Assembly (NCBI RefSeq): GCF_005144885.1
Contig: NZ_CP039690.1
Coordinates: 1,178,001-1,242,000 of the forward strand
Length of the DNA: 64,000 bases
Origin: Phreatobacter stygius
GTDB taxonomy: Bacteria > Pseudomonadota > Alphaproteobacteria > Rhizobiales > Phreatobacteraceae
Direction of reading: 5' to 3'
Shown piece by piece: positions 35,919 to 44,556 of the stretch (the stretch's first letter is position 1; every line of letters begins with the position of its first letter). The notes below the pieces were generated by a model that saw only the letters and a program-made list of their open reading frames with translations, made no database searches and was not told the DNA's origin. The position numbers and the translations under genes are program-made.

Positions 35919-37096
35919 GCCGCTCTTCCTTCCACTGCTTCTGGGGCGCGCCCGACAATGGCGCGATAGATCTCCGGATCGGTCGCGCCTTCCGTGCCGA
36001 AGCACAGGACCCGCGCGGCCGCGTCGAGCTTCAGGGCGGCGCGCGCGGCCGGATCGGCGGCAACCGCCAGGAAGCCGGCGAGGCCCGCAACGCCGGATTC
36101 ACCCGCAGCGATGCCGAAGCCGGCCATCAGCCGCATGGCCTCGGCCGCCCGTTCGTCGGGAATGCTGATGAAGGCGTCGGCGCCGGGCGACAAGAGCGCC
36201 CAGGCAAGTTCCGACGGCTCGCCGCAGGCAAGCCCCGCCATGATCGTGTCGAGATCGCCGCCGACCGCCGTCCAGCGGCCGGCAACCGCGCTTTGCAAAA
36301 GGCAGTCGGCCTTCGCCGGCTCGACCACCACGATGATCGGCCTGGTCTCGCCGCGCTTTTCCCAATGGTAGGACAGGATGCCGGCGGCAAGCCCGCCGAC
36401 CCCGCCCTGCACGAAGATATGGCTCGGCATCGGCGCCTGCGCCTCGGCCTCCAGCGCCAGCACGGCATAACCCTGCATGACGTCGCGCGGGATGACGTCG
36501 TAACCCGGCCAGGACGTGTCGGAGACGATGGTCCAGCCATTGGCTCTCGCGGCTTCCGCCGAGGCACGCACCGCATCATCGTAATTGCCCGGCACGCGGC
36601 GCACTTCGGCGCCGAAACCCTCGATCGCCTTGGCGCGGCCTTCGCTCACCGTTTCGTGGACATAGATGACCGCCGGCACCCGGAGGCGCCTGGCCCCCCA
36701 GGCGACCGCCCGGCCGTGATTGCCGTCGGTGGCACAGGTCACCGTGAGGCCGGCCGTTCCGCGGGCTTTGACCAGCCGCTCGACCGCATAGGCACCGCCC
36801 ATGGCCTTGAAACTTTTCAACGTGAAGCGCTGGCCCTCGTCCTTGTAGAGGACGTCCGCCACGCCGCTATCCCGCGCGACGGCGGCGAGCCCATGCACCG
36901 GCGTCGGCCGATAGCCGTCCCAGGTCCGGATTGCCGCGCACGCTTCTGCCGCCCCGGCCAACGACAGGATGGCTTGCTCGTCGGCGCCATAAACCCGCGC
37001 CCGGTCGAGCCCCGGGTTCGGCAGAAGCCTTGCCCCGGTTCCGGCGATCTCGATCACGCCGGCCTTCGATAGTGCAGCCAAACTCAGGGTCCTCAT
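35915..37096 (-). CDS. dpaL: Diaminopropionate ammonia-lyase
   Basis: A 393-residue PLP enzyme of fold type II. The PLP lysine is in DEGQRFTLKSFKAMGGAYAV; further marks are CATDGNHGRAVAWGAR, VSDTSWPGYDVIPRDVMQGY and FVQGGVGGLAAG. These match diaminopropionate ammonia-lyase, which converts D- or L-2,3-diaminopropionate to pyruvate and two ammonia. ATG 37096 is chosen because the frame upstream is unlike the family. It is the first gene of a coupled pair with the D-carbamoylase, so the natural substrate may be a carbamoylated diaminopropionate. Confidence 0.88.
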   Translation of the reverse strand: MRTLSLAALSKAGVIEIAGTGARLLPNPGLDRARVYGADEQAILSLAGAAEACAAIRTWDGYRPTPVHGLAAVARDSGVADVLYKDEGQRFTLKSFKAMGGAYAVERLVKARGTAGLTVTCATDGNHGRAVAWGARRLRVPAVIYVHETVSEGRAKAIEGFGAEVRRVPGNYDDAVRASAEAARANGWTIVSDTSWPGYDVIPRDVMQGYAVLALEAEAQAPMPSHIFVQGGVGGLAAGILSYHWEKRGETRPIIVVVEPAKADCLLQSAVAGRWTAVGGDLDTIMAGLACGEPSELAWALLSPGADAFISIPDERAAEAMRLMAGFGIAAGESGVAGLAGFLAVAADPAARAALKLDAAARVLCFGTEGATDPEIYRAIVGRAPEAVEGRAA

Positions 37097-37129
37097 CTCG
37101 ACGTCTTGAATGCCGTGCTGCCAAGAGCA

Positions 37130-37141
37130 CTTGAGCTCAAG
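37130..37141. promoter_or_regulatory. 12-bp perfect palindrome upstream of dpaL
   Basis: CTTGAGCTCAAG lies 34 bases before the dpaL start, in the 362-base intergenic region 37097-37458. It is a plausible operator for the dpaL-carbamoylase pair; no regulator gene is adjacent. Apart from this and the sigma-54-like site, the region shows only an AT-rich patch (about 37305-37395). Confidence 0.35.
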
Positions 37142-37404
37142 GCCGGGGTCAAGGTCGAATAGCGCTTGGGGTCGCCACCGGGATACAGCCATGCGCCTGG
37201 GCGATCGAAAGTCGCCTCGGCGCTGCCGGCCGACGCGATGGATCCGGATGCCGAAAGGCTCCCGCAAGCCAGGCGTCGGCGCATCGTCGCCGAAACGAGC
37301 ATCTGAATAATTTTTGGGCAGAGGATCGATAGCGTGAACCAGGTCAAGAGCAGCAAACCGCTGATATGACTTTAGTTTGACCCATGCATACATTTGAGAT
37401 GAGC

Positions 37405-37420
37405 TGGCACGGCGCTTGAT
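37405..37420 (+). promoter_or_regulatory. Sigma-54-like (-24/-12) promoter of the cyanate operon
   Basis: TGGCACGGCGCTTGAT has a perfect -24 box (TGGCACG), four spacer bases and a -12 box TTGAT that departs from TTGC(A/T) by one base (GA for GC). It lies 38 bases before the cyanate-type binding-protein gene. A RpoN/NtrC promoter would fit nitrogen-limitation control of a cyanate importer. No clear NtrC site was seen upstream. Confidence 0.5.
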
Positions 37421-37458
37421 AGATCGTCCTCGCATTGCGACCCGAGGATGATCCATTC

Positions 37459-38841
37459 ATGGCCTTGTTCGACAATCCCTTCACTGCCGCCAACAGGCTC
37501 GGCCGGGGCTGCGTCTGTGGTCGTCATGGCTCCGCCCGCGAACACGAGGCGGCACTCCGCACCGAGGCCTTCGAGGCTGGCCAGGCGAGTGAGGAGAGCC
37601 GCTATGGCCGCGTCGTCGAACAGGCGGTCATGCGCGCGCTGTTCCCCGAGGACGGCCGGCGCCGCGCCTTTCTGAAGGCGGTCGGCGCCTCGACGGCAGC
37701 CGCCGCGCTCGCCACCGTTTTTCCGCTTGGCGCGGCGAGCGAGGCGCTGGCGCAGACCGGCCCGATCGAGAAGAAGGACCTGAAGGTCGGCTTCATCCCG
37801 ATCACCTGCGCCACCCCGATCATCATGGCCCACCCGCTCGGCTTCTATTCCAGGCACGGGCTGAACGTCGAAGTGGTGCGCACCGCCGGTTGGGCGGTCA
37901 TCCGCGACAAGACCATCAACAAGGAATATGACGCCGCCCACATGCTGGCGCCGATGCCGATCGCCATGACCATGGGCGCCGGCTCCAACCCGATCCCTTA
38001 TGCGGTCGGCGCGATCGAGAACATCAACGGCCAGGCGATCACCCTCGCCACCAAGCACAAGGACAAGCGCGACCCCAGGGACTGGAAGGGCTTCCGCTTC
38101 GCCGTGCCCTTCGACTATTCGATGCACAACTACCTGCTGCGCTATTACCTGGCGGAAGCCGGCATCGATCCCGACCGCGACGTCCAGATCCGTTCGGTGC
38201 CGCCGCCGGAAATGGTGGCCAATCTGCGCGCCGACAATATCGACGGCTTTCTGGGGCCCGACCCGTTCAACCAGCGCGCCGTGTTCGACGGCGTCGGCTT
38301 CATCCATATCCTGTCCAAGGAGTTGTGGGACGGTCATCCGTGCTGCGCCTTCGCCGCCAGCCGCGACTTCGTCACCACCTTGCCCAATACCTATCGGGCG
38401 CTGCTGAAGTCGATCATCGACGCGACAGCCCATGCCCAGAAAGCCGAGAACCGCAAAGCGATCGCCGAGGCCATCGCCGCACCGAACTACCTCAATCAGC
38501 CGGTGACCGTGCTCGAGCAGATCCTCACCGGCACCTATGCCGACGGCCTCGGCCAGGTGAAACGCGACCCGAACCGCATCCAGTTCGACCCGTTTCCCTG
38601 GGACAGTTTCGCGGTCTGGATCCTCACCCAGATGAAGCGCTGGGGCCAGATCAAGGGCGATGTCGACTATGCCGGCATTGCCAGGCAGGTGTTCCTGGCA
38701 ACCGATGCCGGCGCGATGATGAAGGAGCTCGGCCTGACCCCGCCGACCGCCACCACGAAGACCTTCGCGGTCATGGGCAAGGCCTTCGATCCGGCGAAAC
38801 CGGAGGACTATGTCGCCTCCTTCGCCATCAAGCGGGCCTGA
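37459..38841 (+). CDS. Nitrate/cyanate-type ABC transporter substrate-binding protein (CmpA/NrtA family)
   Basis: A 460-residue CmpA/NrtA-family binding protein (LKVGFIPITCATPIIMAHPL; WAVIRDKTINKEYDAAHMLA; LGPDPFNQRAVFDGVGFIH). Unusually, the Tat signal (RRRAFLKAVGAS, residues 67-78) is preceded by a polar leader of about 65 residues with a Cys18-x-Cys20-Gly-x-His23 and Glu28-His29 cluster. It heads a run with permease, ATPase and cyanase, which points to cyanate as ligand, as in cyanobacterial cynABDS. Nitrate or nitrite cannot be excluded from sequence. ATG 37459 is used. Confidence 0.87.
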   Translation: MALFDNPFTAANRLGRGCVCGRHGSAREHEAALRTEAFEAGQASEESRYGRVVEQAVMRALFPEDGRRRAFLKAVGASTAAAALATVFPLGAASEALAQTGPIEKKDLKVGFIPITCATPIIMAHPLGFYSRHGLNVEVVRTAGWAVIRDKTINKEYDAAHMLAPMPIAMTMGAGSNPIPYAVGAIENINGQAITLATKHKDKRDPRDWKGFRFAVPFDYSMHNYLLRYYLAEAGIDPDRDVQIRSVPPPEMVANLRADNIDGFLGPDPFNQRAVFDGVGFIHILSKELWDGHPCCAFAASRDFVTTLPNTYRALLKSIIDATAHAQKAENRKAIAEAIAAPNYLNQPVTVLEQILTGTYADGLGQVKRDPNRIQFDPFPWDSFAVWILTQMKRWGQIKGDVDYAGIARQVFLATDAGAMMKELGLTPPTATTKTFAVMGKAFDPAKPEDYVASFAIKRA

Positions 38842-38850
38842 GCCGTCGCC

Positions 38851-39696
38851 ATGCCCCGCTCCGTGGGTCTGCGCGCCTTCGTCCTGTCGGTGCTGATCTT
38901 CGCCGTCTTCCTGCTCGCCTGGCATGTCGCGGTGCGCGGCGGCGGCGCCGGCGCGGCCACCGTCGATCCCGAATATGCCAAGCTGGTGGGAGCCGCCGCC
39001 GCGACCGGCGGCCAGACCCCGATGCCCGGCCCGATCGATGTCGGCCGGACCATCTGGAAACACCTCAGCGATCCGTTCTACGTGCGCGGCACCAATGACA
39101 TGGGCATCGGCATCCAGCTCGCCTATTCGCTGGCGCGCGTGCTGACCGGCTTCGGGCTCGCCGTCGTCGTCGCCGTGCCGCTCGGCTTTCTCATCGGCAT
39201 GTCACAACTGGTCTATCGGGCGCTCGATCCGTTCATCCAGGTGATGAAGCCGATCTCGCCGCTCGCCTGGATGCCGCTGGCGCTCTACACGATCAAGGAT
39301 TCCTCGCTGTCCTCGATCTTCGTCATCTTCATCTGCTCGCTCTGGCCGATGCTGATCAACACCGCCTTCGGCGTCGCCAGCGTCCGCAAGGACTGGCTGA
39401 ATGTCGCACGTACCCTGGAGGTCGGGCCATTCCGCAAGGCCTTCACCGTGATCCTGCCGGCGGCGGCTCCGACCATCCTCACCGGCATGCGCATTTCGGT
39501 CGGCATTGCCTGGCTGGTCATCGTCGCCGCCGAGATGCTCGTGGGTGGCACCGGCATTGGCTATTTCGTCTGGAACCAGTGGAACAACCTGTCGCTCACC
39601 GACATCATCACGGCGATCCTGCTGATCGGCCTTGTCGGCATGGCGCTCGACCAGGTGCTGGCCCGCCTCACCCGCTTCGTCACCTATCCGGAGTGA
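38851..39696 (+). CDS. Nitrate/cyanate-type ABC transporter permease (NrtB/CynB-like)
   Basis: A 281-residue permease with an N-terminal anchor ([19 protein letters not shown]), a periplasmic segment, and five further helices including the EAA-type loop ([20 protein letters not shown]). Six or so membrane helices and [20 protein letters not shown] are typical of the NrtB group. It starts nine bases after the binding-protein stop and is followed four bases later by the ATPase. Confidence 0.91.
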   Translation: MPRSVGLRAFVLSVLIFAVFLLAWHVAVRGGGAGAATVDPEYAKLVGAAAATGGQTPMPGPIDVGRTIWKHLSDPFYVRGTNDMGIGIQLAYSLARVLTGFGLAVVVAVPLGFLIGMSQLVYRALDPFIQVMKPISPLAWMPLALYTIKDSSLSSIFVIFICSLWPMLINTAFGVASVRKDWLNVARTLEVGPFRKAFTVILPAAAPTILTGMRISVGIAWLVIVAAEMLVGGTGIGYFVWNQWNNLSLTDIITAILLIGLVGMALDQVLARLTRFVTYPE

Positions 39697-39700
39697 GGTC

Positions 39701-40600
39701 TTGGCCCAGTCCTACATTTCCATCGAGGGCATTTCCCGCCGTTTCCCGGCCCCCGAGGGCGGCAAGGCGACGGTCTTCGAGGACCTCTGGTTTTCCATGA
39801 ACCAAGGCGAATTCGTCTGCGTCATCGGCCATTCCGGCTGCGGCAAGACGACCGTGCTGAATATCCTCGCCGGCCTCGACGAGCCGACCGATGGCGCCGT
39901 CATCATCGACGGGCGTGGCATCGAAGGTCCGAGCCTCGACCGCGCCGTCATCTTCCAGAGCCACGGGCTGCTGCCCTGGCGCAGCGTCATGGGCAATGTC
40001 GCTTATGCCGTGTCGTCGAAATGGCGCAGCTGGTCCAGGCCCAAGGTCGAGGAGCACGCGGCCAGGTTCATTGCCCTGGTTGGCCTCGGCGGCGCCGAGA
40101 CCAAGCGGCCGGCCGAGCTCTCCGGTGGCATGAGGCAGCGCGTCGGCATCGCCCGCGCGCTCTCCATCGAGCCGAAGATCATGCTGATGGACGAACCGTT
40201 TTCGGCGCTCGACGCGCTCACCCGCGGCACGCTGCAGGACGAGGTCCGCCGAATCTGCCGGGACACCGGCCAGACCGTCTTCATGATCACCCATGATGTC
40301 GACGAGGCGATATATCTCGCCGACAAGATCGTGCTGATGACCAATGGGCCGGACGCCCGCATCGCCGAGATCGTGGCCAATCCCCTGCCCGCCGATCGCG
40401 CCCGCAACGACGTGCACAAGCACCCGTCCTATTACCCGTTGCGCAACCACATCATCGATTTCCTGGTGACCCGTTCCAAGGCCTTCCAGTCCGAGCTCGA
40501 CGCGCCGGGCAAGGTCTGGAACCGCCGCGCGCCGCCCGTCGTCGTTCCCGTTTCGCCCGGGGCCATCGCGTCCCCGCCGCCGGTGGCGAAGGCCGTCTGA
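39701..40600 (+). CDS. Nitrate/cyanate-type ABC transporter ATP-binding protein (NrtC/D, CynD-like)
   Basis: A 299-residue ABC ATPase: Walker [11 protein letters not shown]-loop [12 protein letters not shown], signature [15 protein letters not shown], Walker [15 protein letters not shown]-loop MITHDVDEA. The start is TTG 39701 (reads [17 protein letters not shown]), with GGAGTGAGG immediately before it; no in-frame ATG fits. It ends in a proline/valine/alanine-rich tail of about 25 residues ([11 protein letters not shown]) after the ATPase domain. It lacks the extra binding-protein domain of true NrtC. Confidence 0.9.
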   Translation: MAQSYISIEGISRRFPAPEGGKATVFEDLWFSMNQGEFVCVIGHSGCGKTTVLNILAGLDEPTDGAVIIDGRGIEGPSLDRAVIFQSHGLLPWRSVMGNVAYAVSSKWRSWSRPKVEEHAARFIALVGLGGAETKRPAELSGGMRQRVGIARALSIEPKIMLMDEPFSALDALTRGTLQDEVRRICRDTGQTVFMITHDVDEAIYLADKIVLMTNGPDARIAEIVANPLPADRARNDVHKHPSYYPLRNHIIDFLVTRSKAFQSELDAPGKVWNRRAPPVVVPVSPGAIASPPPVAKAV

Positions 40601-40638
40601 CGCTTCCTCCCGATCAACAAGCCGCCAAGGAGACGGGC

Positions 40639-41121
40639 ATGATCCGCGAAGAGCTCACCGAGAAAATTCTCGACATCAAGCGCGAGAAGGACTGGACCTG
40701 GAAATACATCACCGACGAGATCGGCGGCATATCGCCGGTGCTGATCGTCGGTGCGCTGCTTGGCCAGATGAAGCTGGTGAAGCCGCTGGCAGCCAAGGCC
40801 GCCGCGCTGTTCGGCCTGTCGAGCAACGAAGAGAAGATGCTCAACGAGGTGCCCTATCGCGGCACGGCCATGCCGCCGACCGACCCGCTGATCTACCGCT
40901 TCTATGAAATGGTGATGGTCAACGGCCCGGCCTGGAAAGCGCTGATCGAGGAAGAGTTCGGCGACGGCATCATGTCGGCGATCGACTTCAACATCGAGAT
41001 CGAGCGCGAGGCCAATCCGAAGGGCGACCGCGTCAAGATCGCCATGTCCGGCAAGTTCCTGCCCTATAAATATTACGGCAACGAACAGGGCATTCCCGAC
41101 TACGGCCTCAAGGAAGCCTGA
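40639..41121 (+). CDS. cynS: Cyanate hydratase (cyanase)
   Basis: A 160-residue cyanase with the N-terminal helical domain (MIREELTEKILDIKREKDWT) and the dimerising C-terminal domain. The catalytic Arg87, Glu90 (IYRFYEM) and Ser113 (IMSAIDF) have the same spacing as Arg96, Glu99 and Ser122 of E. coli. It converts cyanate and bicarbonate to ammonia and two CO2 via carbamate. AAGGAGA precedes the ATG. Last gene of the importer run, it turns imported or internally formed cyanate into usable nitrogen. Confidence 0.97.
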   Translation: MIREELTEKILDIKREKDWTWKYITDEIGGISPVLIVGALLGQMKLVKPLAAKAAALFGLSSNEEKMLNEVPYRGTAMPPTDPLIYRFYEMVMVNGPAWKALIEEEFGDGIMSAIDFNIEIEREANPKGDRVKIAMSGKFLPYKYYGNEQGIPDYGLKEA

Positions 41122-41192
41122 CGGCGCGGCGGCTTGCCCGGGCGGACGGCGCCACATTGACGCGGCCGCTCAGGAGCCACCGGCACCGCCGG

Positions 41193-41981
41193 TCAGAGCC
41201 CGCTCGACACCGCCAGCATGGTCTCACCGCGGATCTCTTCGGTGAGACGCTCCTCGAGCGCGGCGAATTCCGCCGTGGTCTTGATCTTGTAGGAGCGCGG
41301 ATGCGGGAACGGCACCGGCACCTCACATTTGAAGCGGCCGGGGCGCGCACTCATCACCAGCACACGATTGGCCATGAACACGGCCTCCTCGATATCGTGG
41401 GTGACGAACAGCACGGTCTTGTGGTGCTGCTCCCAGATCGACAGCAGCAGCTCCTGCATCAGCGACCGGGTCTGGTGGTCGAGCGCGCCGAACGGCTCGT
41501 CGAGGATCAGCACTTTCGGATTGTTGGCGAGCGCGCGCGCCAGCGCGGCGCGCTGCTGCATGCCGCCGGACAGCATCTTCGGGAAGTGGTTGGCGAACTG
41601 GGTGAGCCCGACCTGGGCCATCAGCTTCTCGGCGATCGCCTGGCGCTCGGCGAGCCCGACACCCCGTTCGCGCGGGCCGAAGGCAATGTTCTCGGCCACC
41701 GTCAGCCAGGGAAACAGCGTGTAGCTCTGGAACACCATGCCGCGATCGGCGCCCGGCTCCTTCACCAGCGCGCCGTCGAGCGTGACGGTGCCGGAGGTCG
41801 GCTGGTCGAGGCCGGCGACGACGCGCAGCAAGGTCGACTTGCCGCAGCCGGAGGGCCCGAGAATGGCAACGAACTCGCCCTCGGTGACCGTCAGGTCGAC
41901 CGGCGCCAGGGCCTGCGTCGGCGGTCCGCCCTGAACGCCCGGAAAGGTGCGTGAAACGGCCTTGATGATGAGGTCGCTCAT
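41193..41981 (-). CDS. NitT/TauT-type ABC transporter ATP-binding protein (second importer)
   Basis: A 262-residue ATPase: Walker A GPSGCGKST, Q-loop VFQSYTLFPWLT, signature LSGGMQQRAALARAL, Walker B VLILDEPFGALDH, H-loop FVTHDIEEA. ATG 41981 overlaps the stop of the permease gene (ATGA). Convergent with cynS. It belongs to a second importer whose binding protein and permease lie upstream on the same strand. Confidence 0.92.
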   Translation of the reverse strand: MSDLIIKAVSRTFPGVQGGPPTQALAPVDLTVTEGEFVAILGPSGCGKSTLLRVVAGLDQPTSGTVTLDGALVKEPGADRGMVFQSYTLFPWLTVAENIAFGPRERGVGLAERQAIAEKLMAQVGLTQFANHFPKMLSGGMQQRAALARALANNPKVLILDEPFGALDHQTRSLMQELLLSIWEQHHKTVLFVTHDIEEAVFMANRVLVMSARPGRFKCEVPVPFPHPRSYKIKTTAEFAALEERLTEEIRGETMLAVSSGL

Positions 41982-42751
41982 ACCGCACTCCACGGGAACA
42001 GCTTGCGGTTCAGCGCCTTGAACAGGTAGTCGGAAATGAGCCCGATGACGCCAATGACGATGATGCCGAAAATCATCTGGCCGGTGGCCAGCAGCGCCTG
42101 GCTCTCGATGATCATGTGGCCGATGCCGGATGACGAGCCGATCAGTTCGGCGACGATGACATAGGTCCAGGCCCAGCCGAGCACCAGGCGCAGGATCTCG
42201 GCGATCTGTGGCGCGGCGAAGGGCATCAGCACACGGGCGACGATGCCGCGATCCTTGGCGCCAAGGGTCAAGGCGGCCTCGACCAGGTCACGGCGGATCG
42301 AGCCGACCGCCACCGCCACCATCAGGATGATCTGGAACACCGAGCCGACAAAGATCACCAGGAGTTTCTGCACCTCGCCGACGCCGGCCCACAGGATCAG
42401 CAGGGGAATGAAGGCGGAGGCCGGCAGGTAGCGGGCAAACGACACGAAGGGTTCGAAAAAGGCCTCCACCGGCTTGTAGGCTCCCATGGCCAGCCCGATC
42501 GGCACGGCAATGATCGCGGCGACGACAAAACCGCCGAGGACGCGCCAGACGGTCATGCCGATATCGTGGAGGAAGCCGTGCTTGGTCAAAAGCGTCCAGC
42601 CGTCATTCACCATGGTCAGCGGATCGGCGAGGAAGATCCGCGACACGAAGCCGCCGAAGGTGAAAAAGCTCCAGACCGCGAAGAACAGGACAAAAAACGC
42701 GATCCCCAGGATCACGCGGGCTGACGCGGAGACAGGTTGAAGAGGCCTCAT
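41978..42751 (-). CDS. NitT/TauT-type ABC transporter permease (second importer)
   Basis: About 257 residues with six helices and the EAA loop (LTLGAKDRGIVARVLMPFAA). ATG 42751 (MRPLQPVSASARVILG) has AAAGGA upstream; longer in-frame extensions lack hydrophobic or conserved sequence. Coupled by ATGA to the ATPase gene. A strong hairpin separates it from the binding-protein gene, which may let the binding protein be made in excess. Confidence 0.91.
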   Translation of the reverse strand: MRPLQPVSASARVILGIAFFVLFFAVWSFFTFGGFVSRIFLADPLTMVNDGWTLLTKHGFLHDIGMTVWRVLGGFVVAAIIAVPIGLAMGAYKPVEAFFEPFVSFARYLPASAFIPLLILWAGVGEVQKLLVIFVGSVFQIILMVAVAVGSIRRDLVEAALTLGAKDRGIVARVLMPFAAPQIAEILRLVLGWAWTYVIVAELIGSSSGIGHMIIESQALLATGQMIFGIIVIGVIGLISDYLFKALNRKLFPWSAV

Positions 42752-42854
42752 GACGTCCTTTGTCAGTCGGGCGCCGCGGAACGGGCGACGGATCGCCCGG
42801 GCGAAGATGCCAAGGAAAATGCGCGAACGAGAATGCCGATGGCGGAAATGAACA

Positions 42855-42884
42855 CCGCCGCTTCCGGACATCCGGCAGCGGCGG
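42855..42884 (-). terminator. Attenuator-like stem-loop between binding-protein and permease genes
   Basis: CCGCCGCTTCCGGA and TCCGGCAGCGGCGG pair with one mismatch over 14 bases around a tiny loop. No T-run follows on the minus strand. Such hairpins after the first gene of a binding-protein operon stabilise its mRNA or lower read-through. Confidence 0.6.
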
Positions 42885-42889
42885 CACGC

Positions 42890-42927
42890 TTCTATAGCAA
42901 TTTTGCGCGATGAAAACCCATTCGCGC
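42890..42927. repeat. Dispersed intergenic repeat, copy B
   Basis: TTCTATAGCAATTTTGCGCG followed by ATGAAAACCCATTCGCGC; the first 20 bases match copy A (12991-13010) at 17 positions. It lies next to the hairpin in the same intergenic space. Confidence 0.4.
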
Positions 42928-42944
42928 GACGGCGGACTGCCGCC

Positions 42945-43913
42945 TCACTGGATGAAGCGGGTATCGACCATGCGGGTGAAATCCGGCTTCTGCCTGATGA
43001 TGCCGAGTTCGAGCAGCAGGGTTGCCGCCTTCTCGGTAAACGGCAGCCAGTCATTGGCGAAGAAGGCGCGGTTCTCTTCCGGTCCCGACCAGCGCAGGTA
43101 ACGCGCCGAAGCGCCGAACTGCTCGGCCGTCTGGCGGACATCGGCGCCCATGATCGTATAGGCGCGGGTCTGCTCCGACTTGATCAGCTCGAGTGCTTCG
43201 AAATAGCTCTTCACCAGGGCCCGCACCGCCGCCTCATTGGCCTGGATGAAGGCGGGCGTGCAGCCGAACGTGTCCATCACCATGGGATAGTCGAGCGTGG
43301 TGGCAATGATCTTGCCGGCCTGCGGCGCATCGCGCACCGCCGAAAGATAGGGCTCGTAGGTCATCGCCGCGTCGTTCTGGCCGGCGATGAAGGCCTGCGC
43401 CGCCGGACCCGGCTCGAGATTGACGACCGTCACGTCGCGGATCGTCATGCCGTTCTCGCGCAGGATCCAGGCAAGCCCGAAATAGGGCGCGGTGCCCGGA
43501 GGCGAGGCGGCGATCGTCTTGCCGCGCAGGTCGCGGATCGAATTGATGCCGGCGCGCACAGCAAGGCCATCGGCGCCGTAGCTCTTGTCGAGCTGGAACA
43601 GCTGGGTGGTGGCAATGCCGCTGGCGTTCCACGAGATCCAGGTCTCGACCGTGGTCGCCGCGCACTGGACGTCGCCCGAGGCAATGGCGAGGTGACGGCT
43701 TGCCTGCGGGATCTTGCGGATGGTCACGTCAAGGCCGTTGCGGGCGAAGATGCCAGCTTCCTTGGCCAGCGTCAGCGGGGCAAATCCGGTCCAGCCGGAA
43801 ATACCGATCGAGACCTTCGTCTGCGCGCTCGCCGGGCCCGCCAAAGCAAGGCCCGCGACAACGGCGACGCCGGCAAACAGCCGGCGCGCGAAAGACCGTG
43901 ACGACATTCTCAT
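42945..43913 (-). CDS. NitT/TauT-type ABC transporter substrate-binding protein (second importer)
   Basis: A 322-residue periplasmic protein with a Sec signal peptide (FARRLFAGVAVVAGLALAGPASAQ) and the NitT/TauT binding fold (KVSIGISGWTGFAPLTLAKE; GIFARNGLDVTIRKIPQ; ASGDVQCAATTVETW; GQNDAAMTYEPYLS). The ligand class includes sulfonates, nitrate and small organic anions; the exact ligand is unknown. It heads the operon with the permease and ATPase. An alternative start is ATG 43907, two codons in. Confidence 0.9.
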   Translation of the reverse strand: MRMSSRSFARRLFAGVAVVAGLALAGPASAQTKVSIGISGWTGFAPLTLAKEAGIFARNGLDVTIRKIPQASRHLAIASGDVQCAATTVETWISWNASGIATTQLFQLDKSYGADGLAVRAGINSIRDLRGKTIAASPPGTAPYFGLAWILRENGMTIRDVTVVNLEPGPAAQAFIAGQNDAAMTYEPYLSAVRDAPQAGKIIATTLDYPMVMDTFGCTPAFIQANEAAVRALVKSYFEALELIKSEQTRAYTIMGADVRQTAEQFGASARYLRWSGPEENRAFFANDWLPFTEKAATLLLELGIIRQKPDFTRMVDTRFIQ

Positions 43914-44174
43914 TCTCCTCTGGTGGCGGTCTCAAGCAAGCCGCCTCTGTGACCACTCTAGAAGCTGAGATCAAGAAGGCGGCATACGGAAATGCGCGTA
44001 CCGGACCGAGAATCATTGCTTGGCCTGGCGCGATGAGAGACGAATTCCCCGCGCGATCGCGTTTTGCCGGACAACTTGGCATCGCGAGGCGAAAGAGCGC
44101 CGTCAACCTGGCCACAACCTTGACCTTTGCCAGCCGACCAATCACGATTATCGGTAGTCTGGGGAGGCTGAAGC

Positions 44175-44528
44175 ATGGGTCAAAAGTGGATCGTCGTCGC
44201 ATTCATCACACTCTTGTCGCTTGGTATCACGGCATTGCCAACCACTGCGCGAGCGCAACGTCTCGGAGCCGAAGGGCTGTTCGGCGCGGCTGCGGCGATC
44301 ATCGGCGCCGCCGCATTGGCACAGGCCCACCGGGACGCGACCCGATCGCGCAGCGGCCGCCGCTACGTTCATGTCCGGCCCCGCGCCCATCAGCGGCCGC
44401 AGATCCGGCAACGCGCAAGCGTTGCCCAACGCCAAAACGGCGGCCAATCCCGCGATCCCTTCGCATCGGCCGCATCGTCGCGCCCGGCTGCGCCGCGCGA
44501 TCCCTTCGCGGTCCAGACGTCGCGGTAA
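44175..44528 (+). CDS. Small secreted basic hypothetical protein
   Basis: A 117-residue protein with a clear signal peptide (MGQKWIVVAFITLLSLGITA through TARAQ), a short glycine/alanine hydrophobic stretch (LFGAAAAIIGAAALAQAH) and a disordered tail rich in Arg, Gln, Ser and Pro that contains SRDPFASAAS and PRDPFAVQ as a near-repeat of RDPFA. GGGAGG precedes the ATG. No family recognised. It precedes a secreted protease gene by 28 bases and may be its partner or substrate. Confidence 0.7.
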   Translation: MGQKWIVVAFITLLSLGITALPTTARAQRLGAEGLFGAAAAIIGAAALAQAHRDATRSRSGRRYVHVRPRAHQRPQIRQRASVAQRQNGGQSRDPFASAASSRPAAPRDPFAVQTSR

Positions 44529-44556
44529 AGACGAACCCCGAACCGGGCCCCCAGCA

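Noticed and set aside
39701-40600. NrtC with a fused regulatory binding-protein domain
   Set aside because: The protein ends about 25 residues after the ATPase domain in a proline-rich tail; no CmpA-like domain is present.
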